In this document: one piece after another, positions 18,018 through 30,156 of the stretch
How positions within the stretch are numbered: the stretch's first letter is position 1
Layout: each line of letters begins with the position of its first letter
Source of the DNA: Pseudomonas sp. BP8
GTDB lineage: Bacteria > Pseudomonadota > Gammaproteobacteria > Pseudomonadales > Pseudomonadaceae
DNA: 64,000 nt
Reading direction: 5' to 3'
Assembly: GCF_017875955.1 (NCBI RefSeq)
Contig: NZ_JAGINK010000001.1
Span: forward strand, 1,245,001 to 1,309,000
Made by a program: the position numbers and the translations under genes
Notes under the pieces: model-generated
Database searches by the model: none
The model's input: the letters and a program-made list of their open reading frames with translations, nothing else
What the model was told of the DNA's origin: nothing

Positions 18018-19688
18018 TTAGTGGTGAACCAGCATGCCGGTGAGCCAGTAGGCCTGGACCAGTGTGATCAGGCCGACGATGGTGGCGAAGAACAGGCTGT
18101 GCTTGACGGTGAAGCGGAACAGGTCCGACTCCTTGCCGACCAGGCCGGTAGCGGCGCAGGCGACGGCGATCGATTGCGGCGAGATCATCTTGCCGGTCAC
18201 GCCGCCGCTGGTGTTGGCCGCCACCAGGAGGGTGTCGCTGACCCCGATCTGGTGCGCGGTGGTCGCCTGCAGCGAGCTGAACAGGGCGTTCGACGAGGTG
18301 TCGGAGCCGGTCAGGAATACGCCCAGCCAGCCGAGGAACGGCGAGAAGAACGGGAACGCGGCGCCGGTGCCGGCGAGTACCAGGGCCATGGTCGAAGACA
18401 TGCCCGAGTAGTTGGTAACGAAGGCGAAAGCCAGCACCATGCCGATCGACAGGATTGGCCAGCGCAGCTCCCAGAAGACTTCCTTCAAAGTGGTAAGACC
18501 AGTTTTGAAGTTGATCTTGAGCACGGCCATGGAGATCAGCGCGGAGAGGAAGATCGCCGTGCCGGTGGCCGAAATCGGGTCGAGCTTGAACACCGCAGGC
18601 ATGGCGGTTGGAGCGGCAACGATTGGTGCGGTCTTGATCACCAGTTGATCAAGGTGCGGGATGGCGAAGTTGAACACCAGGTTGTACAGCGCGCCGCCTG
18701 GGGCGAACGCGGCCTTGAACGGCTTCAGGGTCCAGATCGTCACCAGCACGGTGAGGATCAGGAACGGCGACCAGGCCTTGAAGATTTCCCCGAAGCTGTA
18801 GGGCGATGGCTGGCTGCCGCTGGATTGCACCACGGCGGCGCCGACACTGCCTTGGGCGGCGGCGAACGAGCGTTTTGGCTGCCAGACTTTGAGGAACAGG
18901 GTCAGCGAGATCAGGCTGGCCAGGGCCGAGGTGATGTCCGGCAGCTCGGGGCCGATGAAGTTCGAGGTGAAGTACTGGGTGACGGCGAAGCTCAGGCCGG
19001 CGACCAAGGCGGCGGGCCAGGTTTCTTTGACGCCGCGCAGGCCGTCCATCATGAACACCAGCCAGAACGGCACGAACAGCGACAGCAGTGGCAGCTGGCG
19101 GCCGGTCATGGCGCCAATGTGGAAGGCGTCGATGCCGGTTACCTGGCCAGCGACAATGATCGGGATGCCGAGGGCGCCGAAGGCCACCGGTGCGGTGTTG
19201 GCAATCAGGCACAGGCCGGCGGCGTACAGTGGGTTGAAGCCCAGGCCGACCAGCAGTGCGGCGGTGATCGCCACGGGGGCGCCGAAGCCTGCTGCACCTT
19301 CGAGGAAGGCGCCGAAGCAGAAGCCGATCAGCAGCACTTGCAGGCGTTGGTCGTCGGTGATCGACAGCACCGAGCTGCGGATCACTTCGAACTGGCCGCT
19401 CTTGACCGTGAGTTTGTAGAGGAACACCGCGGCAACGATGATCCAGGCGATCGGCCACAGGCCGTAGAGGAAGCCATAGCCGGCAGCGGCCAGGGCCATG
19501 TCCACCGGCATGTTGAAGGCAAAGATCGCCACCAGGATCGACAGGCCCAGGGTGATGCTGCCCGCCACGTGGCCTTTGAGGCGAAACACGGCGAGGGCCA
19601 GGAAGAAGAATACGATCGGGATGACCGCCGCCATTGCGGACAGGCCAAGACTTCCCAGGGGGGTATAGAGTTGTTGCCAGGTTTGCAT
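18018..19688 (-). CDS. lldP: L-lactate permease
   Basis: A 556-residue polytopic membrane protein with 12 or more hydrophobic segments and the LctP-family signatures ([18 protein letters not shown] and [14 protein letters not shown]). It is a proton-coupled importer of L-lactate, and usually D-lactate and glycolate too. First gene of the lactate operon; the LldR-like operator lies 45 bp upstream of its start. Confidence 0.95.
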   Translation of the reverse strand: MQTWQQLYTPLGSLGLSAMAAVIPIVFFFLALAVFRLKGHVAGSITLGLSILVAIFAFNMPVDMALAAAGYGFLYGLWPIAWIIVAAVFLYKLTVKSGQFEVIRSSVLSITDDQRLQVLLIGFCFGAFLEGAAGFGAPVAITAALLVGLGFNPLYAAGLCLIANTAPVAFGALGIPIIVAGQVTGIDAFHIGAMTGRQLPLLSLFVPFWLVFMMDGLRGVKETWPAALVAGLSFAVTQYFTSNFIGPELPDITSALASLISLTLFLKVWQPKRSFAAAQGSVGAAVVQSSGSQPSPYSFGEIFKAWSPFLILTVLVTIWTLKPFKAAFAPGGALYNLVFNFAIPHLDQLVIKTAPIVAAPTAMPAVFKLDPISATGTAIFLSALISMAVLKINFKTGLTTLKEVFWELRWPILSIGMVLAFAFVTNYSGMSSTMALVLAGTGAAFPFFSPFLGWLGVFLTGSDTSSNALFSSLQATTAHQIGVSDTLLVAANTSGGVTGKMISPQSIAVACAATGLVGKESDLFRFTVKHSLFFATIVGLITLVQAYWLTGMLVHH

Positions 19689-19732
19689 ATGGGGTGGCCC
19701 CTAATTGTTGTTGGTCAGCACTGGCATTGGAT

Positions 19733-19749
19733 AATTGGTAAGACCAATT
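19733..19749. promoter_or_regulatory. LldR operator (17-bp perfect palindrome)
   Basis: AATTGGTAAGACCAATT consists of two perfect 7-bp arms around a 3-bp centre. It lies between the divergent lldP and lldR genes and matches the TTGGTnnnACCAA form known for LldR and related FadR-subfamily GntR regulators. Confidence 0.85.
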
Positions 19750-19942
19750 TACAATGTCTGGACGCTAGGTTAAAAGCGCGGCTGCGCCCGTGTCAATTTG
19801 TCTCGGGGCAAACTTTGGTCGGATGCCGATGAGTGGGCGGGTGATGGCGGGGCAAAATCGCCAACTGATGCGTGTCGGAACGGCCTGGATAGGCCAGAAT
19901 AGGCGCCCCCGAATTCGGTGCGGGGTTTGTGGAGAGCATGTG

Positions 19943-20710
19943 ATGGTTTTTGATCAGGTCCGCCAACGGCGCCTGTCCGACGACATTGTCGAGCGGCTGG
20001 AAGGGATGATTCTCGAGGGCACACTGACATCGGGTCAGCGGCTGCCGGCCGAGCGCGCCCTTGCCGAGCAATTCGGCGTGTCGCGGCCATCGCTGCGCGA
20101 AGCGATCCAGAAGCTGGTGGCCAAGGGGCTGCTGGTGAGTCGCCAGGGTGGCGGCAACTATGTCGCGGCGTCGCTGGGTGCGACGTTCAGCGATCCGCTG
20201 CTGCAGTTGCTTGAGCACAGCCCGGAAGCGCAGCGTGACTTGCTCGAGTTTCGCCATACGTTGGAGGCTTCATGCGCTTATTACGCGGCGCAGCGTGCCA
20301 CTGAGCCGGACCGCGAGCGGCTCAAGGCGGCGTTTGATGCGTTGCAGGATTGTTATGCGCGCAAGGATGAGGTGAGCCGGGTGGAGGAAGGCGCGGCGGA
20401 TGCGCGCTTCCACCTGGCGATTGCCGAGGCCAGCCACAATGCGGTGTTGCTGCATACCATTCGTGGCCTGTTCGATTTGCTCAAGCGTAACGTGGTGACC
20501 AACATTGGTGGGATGTATCAGCAGCGTACGGAGACGCGCGACATGCTGATCGGGCAGCACCGTGAGCTGTACCAGGCGATTGTCGAGGGCAGGGCGGAGG
20601 AAGCGCGGGAGGTGTCGAGCCGGCACATTTTGTATGTGCAGGAGGTGCTCGAAGAGGCGCAGCAAGAGGCCCAGCGCGTGGCGCGGGCGGAGCGGCGCAA
20701 CGGGCGCTAG
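19943..20710 (+). CDS. lldR: Lactate-responsive GntR/FadR-family regulator
   Basis: A 255-residue protein, start at the ATG with GGAGAG 6 bases upstream. The N-terminal winged helix-turn-helix (about 8-75, SGQRLPAERALAEQFGVSRP) is of the GntR type. The C-terminal FCD domain (about 90-225) has the metal-binding His/Asp pattern (DARFHLAIAEASHN). It is divergent from lldP across the palindromic operator. By family knowledge it represses the lactate genes until lactate binds. Confidence 0.92.
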   Translation: MVFDQVRQRRLSDDIVERLEGMILEGTLTSGQRLPAERALAEQFGVSRPSLREAIQKLVAKGLLVSRQGGGNYVAASLGATFSDPLLQLLEHSPEAQRDLLEFRHTLEASCAYYAAQRATEPDRERLKAAFDALQDCYARKDEVSRVEEGAADARFHLAIAEASHNAVLLHTIRGLFDLLKRNVVTNIGGMYQQRTETRDMLIGQHRELYQAIVEGRAEEAREVSSRHILYVQEVLEEAQQEAQRVARAERRNGR

Positions 20711-20789
20711 GAACTGAAAGTTGCCCCGCGGCCTTCGCGAGTAAACCGTTCCCCCAGCGTTTTCGCCGGACTCAAACGGTTGCGCTCAA

Positions 20790-20890
20790 CCTGTAGGAGC
20801 GGGCTCGCCCCGCGAAGAGGCCAGCTCATCCACTGTGGTGCATGGCACCGGCTCTGCCGGTTTCGCGGGGCAAGCCCGCTCCTACAGGGT
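20790..20890. repeat. Paired inverted REP elements
   Basis: CTGTAGGAGCGGGCTCGCC at about 20791 and its inverted partner GGCAAGCCCGCTCCTACAGG ending near 20889 face each other with a 30-base centre. Together they can form a long hairpin between the ends of lldR and smpB, which are convergent. Confidence 0.85.
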
Positions 20891-20975
20891 TCCACTAAAT
20901 CAATGAGTTAGCGTGAGCTCTGTGAGAGCGGGGTTGAGCCCGAACCTGCAACCAGGCAGTGCCAGCAGGCGGAAG

Positions 20976-21458
20976 TCAGTCTTCCTTGCCCTTGTTACGC
21001 ACGGCGCGCTGGATCTCGCGGTTGGAGTCGCGTTCGCGCTGGGTGTCGCGCTTGTCGAACTCCTTCTTGCCCTTGCCAAGCGCGATCTCGCACTTGATCA
21101 GGTGCTTGCTCCAGTACAACGCCAACGCCACGCAGGTATAACCCTTCTGCGACACGGCGGCCTCTACACGCTCAAGCTCGCGCTTGTTCAGCAGCAGCTT
21201 GCGGGTGCGGATAGGGTCGGCGATGACGTGGGTGCTGGCGGCGGTCAGCGGGGCAATATGGCTGCCGAACAGCCAGGCTTCACCGTCTTTGAGCAGCACG
21301 TAGCTGTCCGTCAGGTGTGCCTTGCCGGCCCGCAGGCTCTTTACTTCCCAACCGGACAGGACCAGCCCGGCCTCGAACTTGTGTTCGATGAAGTAATCGT
21401 GTCGCGCCTTCTTGTTTTGCGCGATGGTCCCGGTCGGATGTTTCTTTTGCTTAGCCAT
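20976..21458 (-). CDS. smpB: SsrA-binding protein SmpB
   Basis: A 160-residue SmpB with the family core ([19 protein letters not shown], then [10 protein letters not shown]) and a lysine/arginine-rich C-terminal tail that folds in the ribosomal decoding centre. It binds tmRNA (ssrA, 8.5 kb away) and is needed for trans-translation. It is divergent from ratA. Confidence 0.97.
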   Translation of the reverse strand: MAKQKKHPTGTIAQNKKARHDYFIEHKFEAGLVLSGWEVKSLRAGKAHLTDSYVLLKDGEAWLFGSHIAPLTAASTHVIADPIRTRKLLLNKRELERVEAAVSQKGYTCVALALYWSKHLIKCEIALGKGKKEFDKRDTQRERDSNREIQRAVRNKGKED

Positions 21459-21621
21459 AGGGGCCGCATTATAGGCAGTCGTGGCGTCGTCGGCTACGGG
21501 ATTTCGGTGTGCTTGAGCCTGCCGATTGAATCCCGGACAATGCAGGCGCTGTGCATTGCACAGAACCTGTTTTTCGGTGCGCTGTGAAGCGTCGCCGCCC
21601 AGCCTTGGAAGTGACGCCTGG

Positions 21622-22056
21622 ATGACTACCCATATTCAACGCTCCGCCCTGCTGCCGTACCCTGCCCAGGCGCTCTACGATCTGGTCAACGATGTGGCCA
21701 GCTATCCGCAGTTCTTGCCGTGGTGCTCGGCCTCGACCGTGATCGAAAGCAGTGACAGGCACATGCGGGCCAAGCTGGAAGTGGCCAAGGGCGGCATGAG
21801 CCAGCAATTCGTTACAAGTAATGTGCTGGTGCCGGGGCAGTCGATCGAGATGAACCTGGTGGAGGGGCCGTTCAGCCAGTTGCACGGTGTATGGGTGTTC
21901 AAGCCATTGGGTGAGAAGGCCTGCAAGATCAGTCTCGATCTGTCGTTCGATTACGCCGGGCCGATCGTGCGGGCTACCTTGGGCCCGCTGTTCAATCAGG
22001 CGGCCAATACCCTGGTTGATGCCTTCTGCCAGCGTGCCAAGCAACTTAATGGCTGA
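21622..22056 (+). CDS. ratA: RatA-type START-domain protein (ubiquinone-binding/ribosome-associated)
   Basis: A 144-residue START/Coq10-like protein ([28 protein letters not shown] is the family's opening pattern), start at the ATG at 21622. In E. coli RatA is described as blocking 70S formation; relatives bind ubiquinone. It is divergent from smpB, as in other gamma-proteobacteria. The usual downstream partner ratB is not found: the frame at the expected start reads ATG-GCT-GAG-TAG, and a terminator follows at once. Confidence 0.88.
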   Translation: MTTHIQRSALLPYPAQALYDLVNDVASYPQFLPWCSASTVIESSDRHMRAKLEVAKGGMSQQFVTSNVLVPGQSIEMNLVEGPFSQLHGVWVFKPLGEKACKISLDLSFDYAGPIVRATLGPLFNQAANTLVDAFCQRAKQLNG

Positions 22057-22077
22057 GTAGCGCTAAACAGCAGGCAC

Positions 22078-22109
22078 AAAAAAGCCCGGGCCATGGTCCG
22101 GGCTTTTTC
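22078..22109. terminator. Bidirectional terminator between ratA and bamE
   Basis: AAAAAAGCCCGGG-CCATGG-TCCGGGCTTTTT is a strong symmetrical hairpin with A and T runs on either side, serving the convergent ratA and bamE. Confidence 0.92.
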
Positions 22110-22122
22110 TTGTCGCTGCAGT

Positions 22123-22662
22123 TTATTGCGGCGAGGTATCCAGCGGTGCTGGTGTCGGGACCGGGGTGGTCTCGATGGTGTCGATCTCGCGCTGGATCGA
22201 CTCTTCAACAGAGCCTGGCTTGGCCGGCTTCTCTGCGGGCTGGCTCGGCTCGGTCGGCTCGCCGGGCTGTGCCGCCGGGCTGACACTGGTGTCGCCGCTG
22301 CCGCCAAGAATCTCCTGGTCTTTACTCACGCCTGGCATGAAGTCGCCAGACAGGCTGACCAGCTGATCACCTTCATTGAAGAAGATGCTCATGCGCTCCT
22401 GCTGACGTTTACCGCCACCGGGCTGCAGGCTGTAGAGATAATCCCAACGGTTGGTGTTGAACGTATCCTGAATGAGGGGATTGCCCATGATAAACCTTAC
22501 TTGCCGTCGGGTCATTCCCGGGCGTAATTGGTCTATCATGTCTTGCGTGACGACATTGCCCTGCTGGATGTCGATTTTGTAAACCCCGGGAAACGAGCAA
22601 CCGGCGAGTGCGAGCAGTCCCACGAGGGTGAGGCTGGTTAGCAAGAGCTTGGACTTTTGCAT
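22123..22662 (-). CDS. bamE: Outer membrane assembly lipoprotein BamE (SmpA/OmlA)
   Basis: A 179-residue lipoprotein with lipobox LALAGC, start at 22662. The BamE core ([20 protein letters not shown] then [12 protein letters not shown]) is followed by a Pro/Glu-rich C-terminal extension typical of Pseudomonas OmlA and absent in E. coli. It is part of the Bam complex that inserts beta-barrel proteins. It is divergent from fur; the 97-bp gap holds both promoters. Confidence 0.95.
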   Translation of the reverse strand: MQKSKLLLTSLTLVGLLALAGCSFPGVYKIDIQQGNVVTQDMIDQLRPGMTRRQVRFIMGNPLIQDTFNTNRWDYLYSLQPGGGKRQQERMSIFFNEGDQLVSLSGDFMPGVSKDQEILGGSGDTSVSPAAQPGEPTEPSQPAEKPAKPGSVEESIQREIDTIETTPVPTPAPLDTSPQ

Positions 22663-22759
22663 CGGTGGGCGACTTCCACTATCTTGGCTGGACAACGTAA
22701 ACCCCGATCATACCCGTATTAAGAGAAGCTGCGAAGCAGCATCGGCGAGAAAGCTGACC

Positions 22760-23164
22760 ATGGTTGAAAATAGCGAACTGCGCAAAGCTGGTCTCAAGGT
22801 GACACTGCCTCGAGTCAAAATCCTACAGATGCTGGACTCGACAGAGCAGCGTCACATGAGTGCCGAGGATGTTTACAAGGCATTGATGGAAGCTGGCGAA
22901 GACGTCGGTCTGGCTACTGTCTACCGCGTACTGACACAGTTCGAGGCGGCGGGTCTGGTTGTACGTCACAACTTCGACGGCGGCCACGCGGTATTCGAGC
23001 TGGCTGACGGCGGCCACCACGACCATATGGTCAACGTGGAAACCAGCGAAGTCATCGAGTTCTTCGATGCCGAGATCGAAAAGCGTCAGAAAGAGATCGT
23101 GGCTGAGCATGGCTTCGAGCTGGTGGACCACAATCTGGTCCTGTACGTGCGTAAGAAGAAGTAA
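22760..23164 (+). CDS. fur: Ferric uptake regulator Fur
   Basis: A 134-residue Fur. The N-terminal winged helix (about 1-83, GLATVYRVLTQFEAAGLV recognition region) is followed by the dimerisation domain with HHDH at residues 86-90. No cysteine occurs, so the CxxC structural zinc site of E. coli Fur is absent, as is usual in Pseudomonas. Represses iron-uptake genes when Fe(II) is bound. Confidence 0.97.
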   Translation: MVENSELRKAGLKVTLPRVKILQMLDSTEQRHMSAEDVYKALMEAGEDVGLATVYRVLTQFEAAGLVVRHNFDGGHAVFELADGGHHDHMVNVETSEVIEFFDAEIEKRQKEIVAEHGFELVDHNLVLYVRKKK

Positions 23165-23187
23165 CGATTTCGATCGTTATTGAAAGC

Positions 23188-23211
23188 GGAGGCGACCTTA
23201 GGGTCGCCTTT
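23188..23211 (+). terminator. fur terminator
   Basis: AGGCGACC-TTA-GGGTCGCCTTTGT is a short GC hairpin followed by a weak T stretch, 24 bp after the fur stop. A degenerate REP-like stretch follows at about 23285-23325. Confidence 0.7.
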
Positions 23212-23402
23212 GTGCTTTCTGGGGTGGGGCTTTTGGGGGTTCGAAATGGGTGTCTGGCTTGAGCTTGCCGGGGCTGCTTCGCAGCCCTTTCGCGACACAA
23301 GGCCACTCCTACAGGAGGTAGCGCTAGGCTCTTGAGCGGCGCGGTCCCTGTGGGGTCGGTCGTACACCTGCGAAGGGGCCCGCACTGACCGACTAAGGAT
23401 GC

Positions 23403-25076
23403 TCAAATCTTACTGGTAACGACCATCTTGCGCGCATGCGCCAACGATTCCTTGGTCAGATCGATCCCGCCCAACATCCGCGCCACTTCCTCGACCCGCT
23501 CACGCTTGCCCAGGTTAGCCACTGCAGTATGGGTGGTTTCGCTGTTGCGCACTTTATGTACAAACAGATGGTGATGCCCTTGCGCCGCCACCTGCGGCAA
23601 GTGAGTCACTGTGAGGACTTGGCCACGATCACCGAGCCGGCGCAGCAACTGCCCGACGATCTCGGCGGTAGGTCCGCCAATCCCTACATCGACTTCATCG
23701 AAGACCAGCGTAGGAATCCGCGAGGTCTGCGCGGTGATCACCTGAATCGCCAGGCTGATACGCGACAGCTCGCCGCCCGAGGCGACCTTGGCCAGCGCCT
23801 TGAGTGGTTGCCCGGGGTTGGCACTGACCAGCAGTTCGATCTGCTCCAGGCCATGCGGTGACAGCTCGCTGCTCTCGAATGGCGTCAGCTCGATGCAGAA
23901 GCGCCCGCCCGGCATGCCCAGGCGCTGGACTTCCTGCTCCACCGCCGTTGCCAGCTGCTTGGCCGCCTGCTGGCGCAAGGCGCTAAGTTCGGTGGCCTTG
24001 GCCTGGTAGTGCTGGGCGTATGCCGCCAGCTCCTCGCCAAGGCGCTCGAGCGATTCGTCGCTGGCGTTGAGCCCTTCGAGCTCTTCCATCAATCGCTGCT
24101 GCAGGTCCGGCAGCTGGGTAGGGTGCACGCGGTGCTTGCGTGCCAGTGTATAAATAGTGTCGAGGCGTTCTTCCAGGGCCTGCAGGCGCATCGGGTCGGC
24201 GTCGAAGTTATCCAGGAAGCGATTGAGTTCTCCCACCGCTTCCTCGACCTGGATCTGCGCGCTGGCAATCATCGTCGCGGCTTCATCGAGCGCCTTTGGC
24301 CCGCCAGTCACCGCGCTCAAGCGGTTGAGGCTGACGGTCAGGGCGTTGAGCACATTGCCCGAGTCACTTTCACTGCACTGCTCGATCACCTGGCGGCAGA
24401 TGCCGAACAGCGCTTCGGCGTTGGTCAGGCTCTTGTGCTCCTGCTCAAGCTGTTCCAGCTCGTTTTCGCCCAGGCCGAGGTTGTCCAGCTCTTCGAGCTG
24501 ATAGCTGAGCAGTTGCTGGCGTGCGCGCTGTTCATCACCGGAATTGGACAGCCGCTCCAGCTCCTGGCGGGTTTGCCGCCAGCGTTGGGCGGCCAATTGC
24601 ACCTGGCGCGACAGGTCAATGGCGCCGGCGTATTCGTCGACCAGCCGGCGATGGGTGTCGGTCTTGAGCAGCGACTGGTGCTCGTGCTGGCTGTGAATGT
24701 CGATCAGCAACTCGCCCAGCGCCTTGAGGTCGGCGAGCGGGCAGGGCGTGCCGTTGATATAGCCGCGGCTGCGGCCTTCGGCGGTGATCACCCGGCGCAG
24801 GATGCACGGGCCTTCGTGCTCCAGGTCGCGCTCGCTGAGCCAGACGCTGGCCTCGGGAATGTCCACCAGGTCAAAGGTGGCCAGGATGTCTGCCTTGTCT
24901 GCGCTGGGGCGCACCACGCCACTGTCGGCGCGATCGCCCAGGGCGAGGCCGAGGGCGTCGAGCATGATCGACTTGCCGGCGCCAGTTTCGCCGGTAATCA
25001 CGCTCATGCCGCGAGCGAGCTCGAGGTCAAGGTGTTCGACGATGGCGTAGTTGTGAATGGACAGGTGGACCAGCAT
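23403..25076 (-). CDS. recN: DNA repair ATPase RecN
   Basis: A 557-residue SMC-like protein. Walker A (GETGAGKS) is near residue 30, a long coiled coil lies in the middle, and near the C-terminus there is the ABC signature SGGELSRISLAIQ and Walker B VFDEVDVGIGG. It acts at double-strand breaks. Divergent from grpE; no obvious LexA box was found by eye. Confidence 0.96.
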   Translation of the reverse strand: MLVHLSIHNYAIVEHLDLELARGMSVITGETGAGKSIMLDALGLALGDRADSGVVRPSADKADILATFDLVDIPEASVWLSERDLEHEGPCILRRVITAEGRSRGYINGTPCPLADLKALGELLIDIHSQHEHQSLLKTDTHRRLVDEYAGAIDLSRQVQLAAQRWRQTRQELERLSNSGDEQRARQQLLSYQLEELDNLGLGENELEQLEQEHKSLTNAEALFGICRQVIEQCSESDSGNVLNALTVSLNRLSAVTGGPKALDEAATMIASAQIQVEEAVGELNRFLDNFDADPMRLQALEERLDTIYTLARKHRVHPTQLPDLQQRLMEELEGLNASDESLERLGEELAAYAQHYQAKATELSALRQQAAKQLATAVEQEVQRLGMPGGRFCIELTPFESSELSPHGLEQIELLVSANPGQPLKALAKVASGGELSRISLAIQVITAQTSRIPTLVFDEVDVGIGGPTAEIVGQLLRRLGDRGQVLTVTHLPQVAAQGHHHLFVHKVRNSETTHTAVANLGKRERVEEVARMLGGIDLTKESLAHARKMVVTSKI

Positions 25077-25184
25077 GAGGGCAGCTCCCGAAGGGTCATG
25101 TCTGGATATTTATACAGTGCTTTTTGCCTGGCTGACAATGCCCGTTTGGAGATTGCCTGGTGGCAAGTGAAAAGTGCCTTGCCC

Positions 25185-25213
25185 CTTGAACCTGGTTTTT
25201 CCGACCCCATATA
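25185..25213 (+). promoter_or_regulatory. Sigma-32 heat-shock promoter of grpE-dnaK-dnaJ
   Basis: CTTGAA (25185-25190), a 14-bp spacer and CCCCATATA (25205-25213) match the RpoH consensus very closely. It lies 55 bp before the grpE ATG. Confidence 0.9.
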
Positions 25214-25268
25214 GCCGACAACCAAGGCGAGTAAGCTCGCATACCAGAAATTGCGGAGGAGATACCCA

Positions 25269-25823
25269 ATGGCTGACGAACAGCTGGATGACAACACCCC
25301 AAACACCGAACAGGCAGGCTCTGAGGATCTCGGCACCCGCGTTCAGGTGCTCGAGGAGCAGCTGGCCGCCGCCAAGGATCAGTCCCTGCGCGTTGCCGCC
25401 GACCTGCAGAACATCCGCCGTCGCGCCGAGCAAGACGTCGAGAAGGCGCACAAGTTTGCCCTGGAGAAGTTCGCCGGCGACCTGCTGCCAGTCATCGACA
25501 GCCTGGAGCGCGGCCTGGAGCTTTCCAGCGCTGAAGACGAGTCGATCAAGCCGATGCGTGAAGGCATCGAGCTGACCCTGAAGATGTTCCACGACACCCT
25601 CAAGCGCTACAACCTCGAGCCAGTCGACCCGCACGGCGAGCCGTTCAACGCCGAGCATCACCAGGCCATGGCCCTGCAAGAGAGTGCCGACGTAGAGCCG
25701 AACAGCGTGCTCAAGGTGTTCCAGAAGGGCTACATGCTCAATGGCCGTCTGCTGCGCCCCGCCATGGTGGTGGTCAGCAAGGCGCCGGCAGTTGCCCAAC
25801 CTTCGATCGACGAGAAGGCTTGA
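25269..25823 (+). CDS. grpE: Nucleotide exchange factor GrpE
   Basis: A 184-residue GrpE, start set by GGAGGAG 7 bases upstream. Order: acidic N-terminal tail, long dimer-forming helix (about 25-85), and the C-terminal beta domain with [19 protein letters not shown]. It releases ADP from DnaK. Cotranscribed with dnaK, 100 bp downstream. Confidence 0.97.
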   Translation: MADEQLDDNTPNTEQAGSEDLGTRVQVLEEQLAAAKDQSLRVAADLQNIRRRAEQDVEKAHKFALEKFAGDLLPVIDSLERGLELSSAEDESIKPMREGIELTLKMFHDTLKRYNLEPVDPHGEPFNAEHHQAMALQESADVEPNSVLKVFQKGYMLNGRLLRPAMVVVSKAPAVAQPSIDEKA

Positions 25824-25923
25824 AATCCTCCGGGGCGTCCCCATCTAGGTGTCAAGCACTCAAATATTACCGCAGTTGGCCAATGTAGCCGCTGCCACCT
25901 AATTCAGTTTCGGGAGAGTTAAC

Positions 25924-27852
25924 ATGGGTAAAATCATCGGTATCGACCTGGGGACCACCAACTCGTGCGTCTCCATCCTGGAAAACGGTAACGTCAAGGT
26001 TATCGAGAACGCCGAAGGCGCGCGTACTACCCCTTCGATCATCGCCTACGCCAACGATGGCGAGATCCTGGTCGGTCAGTCGGCCAAGCGCCAGGCGGTC
26101 ACCAACCCGCACAACACCCTGTACGCGGTAAAGCGTCTGATCGGTCGCCGCTTCGACGAAGAAGTCGTGCAGAAAGACATTCAGATGGTCCCGTACAAGA
26201 TCGTCAAGGCTGACAACAACGACGCCTGGGTCGAAGTCAACGGCCAGAAGATGGCACCGCCACAGATCTCCGCCGAGATCCTGAAAAAGATGAAGAAGAC
26301 CGCCGAAGACTACCTCGGCGAGCCTGTCACCGAAGCGGTCATCACCGTTCCGGCCTACTTCAACGACAGCCAGCGTCAGGCTACCAAGGATGCCGGTCGC
26401 ATCGCGGGTCTGGACGTAAAACGTATCATCAACGAACCAACCGCAGCCGCACTGGCCTACGGTATGGACAAGGCCAAGGGCGATCACACCGTGATCGTGT
26501 ATGACCTGGGCGGCGGTACTTTCGACGTTTCGGTCATCGAAATCGCCGAAGTCGATGGCGAGCATCAGTTCGAAGTACTGGCCACCAACGGTGACACCTT
26601 CCTCGGTGGTGAAGACTTCGACATCCGCCTGATCGACTACCTCGTCGACGAGTTCAAGAAAGAAAGCGGCATGAACCTCAAGGGTGACCCGCTGGCCATG
26701 CAGCGCCTGAAAGAAGCCGCTGAAAAAGCCAAGATCGAGCTGTCCTCGAGCCAGCAGACCGACGTCAACCTGCCGTACATCACTGCAGATGCAACCGGTC
26801 CGAAGCACCTGAACGTGAAGATCTCCCGCGCCAAGCTGGAATCGCTGGTAGAAGACCTGGTTCAGCGCACCATCGAGCCTTGCCGCATCGCGCTGAAAGA
26901 CGCCGGTATCGACGTTGGCGCGATCAACGACGTGATCCTGGTCGGCGGTCAGACCCGTATGCCGCTGGTACAGAAGCTGGTTACCGATTTCTTCGGTAAA
27001 GAAGCGCGTAAAGACGTCAACCCGGACGAAGCAGTTGCCATGGGTGCTGCCATTCAGGGCGCGGTACTGGCCGGTGACGTCAAAGACGTACTGCTGCTGG
27101 ACGTCAGCCCGCTGACCCTGGGTATCGAAACCATGGGCGGCGTGATGACTGCGCTGATCGAGAAGAACACCACCATCCCGACCAAGAAGTCGCAGGTGTT
27201 CTCGACTGCCGACGACAACCAGAACGCCGTGACCATTCACGTGCTGCAAGGTGAGCGTAAGCAGGCGGGTCAGAACAAGTCGCTGGGCAAGTTCGACCTG
27301 GCGGACATTCCACCGGCTCCACGTGGCGTGCCGCAGATCGAAGTGACCTTCGACATCGATGCCAACGGCATCCTGCATGTCGGCGCCAAAGACAAGGCGA
27401 CTGGCAAGACTCAGTCGATCGTGATCAAGGCCAACTCCGGTCTGTCCGACGAAGAGATCGAGCGCATGGTGCGTGATGCCGAGGCCAACGCCGAGGAAGA
27501 CCGCAAGTTCGAAGAACTGGCCGCTGCCCGTAACCAGGGTGATGCACTGGTTCACTCGACCCGCAAGATGGTCGCAGACGCCGGTGACAAGGTGACCGCG
27601 GAAGAGAAGACCGCGATCGAAGCCGCTGTCGTTGCCCTGGAAGCCGCTGTCAAAGGCGACGACAAGGCTGCCATCGACGCCAAGGTCGAAGAGCTGTCCA
27701 AGGTCTCCGCGCCAGTTGCCCAGAAGATGTATGCCGAGCAGTCGGCTGAGCAGCCTCAGGGCGGCGCCCAGCAGCAGGCCGAGCCGGAAGCCAAGCACGA
27801 TGACGTGGTTGACGCCGAGTTCGAGGAAGTGAAAGACAACAACAAGCAGTGA
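25924..27852 (+). CDS. dnaK: Hsp70 chaperone DnaK
   Basis: A 642-residue Hsp70. ATPase domain (1-385) with [11 protein letters not shown] and [12 protein letters not shown], a hydrophobic linker ([14 protein letters not shown]), substrate domain and lid, and the EEV-rich acidic tail. Strong GGGAGAG ribosome site. Folds and protects proteins with DnaJ and GrpE. Confidence 0.98.
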   Translation: MGKIIGIDLGTTNSCVSILENGNVKVIENAEGARTTPSIIAYANDGEILVGQSAKRQAVTNPHNTLYAVKRLIGRRFDEEVVQKDIQMVPYKIVKADNNDAWVEVNGQKMAPPQISAEILKKMKKTAEDYLGEPVTEAVITVPAYFNDSQRQATKDAGRIAGLDVKRIINEPTAAALAYGMDKAKGDHTVIVYDLGGGTFDVSVIEIAEVDGEHQFEVLATNGDTFLGGEDFDIRLIDYLVDEFKKESGMNLKGDPLAMQRLKEAAEKAKIELSSSQQTDVNLPYITADATGPKHLNVKISRAKLESLVEDLVQRTIEPCRIALKDAGIDVGAINDVILVGGQTRMPLVQKLVTDFFGKEARKDVNPDEAVAMGAAIQGAVLAGDVKDVLLLDVSPLTLGIETMGGVMTALIEKNTTIPTKKSQVFSTADDNQNAVTIHVLQGERKQAGQNKSLGKFDLADIPPAPRGVPQIEVTFDIDANGILHVGAKDKATGKTQSIVIKANSGLSDEEIERMVRDAEANAEEDRKFEELAAARNQGDALVHSTRKMVADAGDKVTAEEKTAIEAAVVALEAAVKGDDKAAIDAKVEELSKVSAPVAQKMYAEQSAEQPQGGAQQQAEPEAKHDDVVDAEFEEVKDNNKQ

Positions 27853-28050
27853 TCCCTGCATGTTGTCGGCCAGCTCAGCGGCAAATGCCGCTGAACTGGT
27901 AGGATGTCGCCGCGCGGGGGCTTGCTCCCGCGTTGGTGTATCTGGAATTCGAGAATTTTTACAGTAGTTGTCTGCCCACTCCGGTGTGCTGCAGGCGGGT
28001 ACTGACGGCGCGGCGCGGATGCCGGACGCCCAACAAGGTGCAAATGACCT
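27853..28050 (+). other. dnaK-dnaJ spacer with two hairpins
   Basis: 198 bases without a gene. It holds a CAGCGGCA-AA-TGCCGCTG stem and a second GCGGGGG-CTTGC-TCCCGCG stem. Neither has a clear T run, so partial attenuation or mRNA processing between dnaK and dnaJ is more likely than full termination. Confidence 0.5.
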
Positions 28051-29995
<1,945 letters not shown>

Positions 29996-30156
29996 TTTGC
30001 CAGATCAGCAGCGCCTGCTTCACGGCTCGACTGGAATTGAGGGAAACTGTCGCAATCCTGTGTTTTAGAGACACATATGCGGTAGACCGAAAACCCTCAT
30101 TCCTGTAAGCTACAGCTTTAGTGTGTCCACTAAAAGCGCGCAGAGATATTCAGCAC

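Noticed and set aside
18021..19832. A 603-codon open frame antisense to lldP
   Set aside because: Gln/Gly/Asp-rich shadow of a membrane protein gene; lldP is certain and the frame would overrun the LldR operator.
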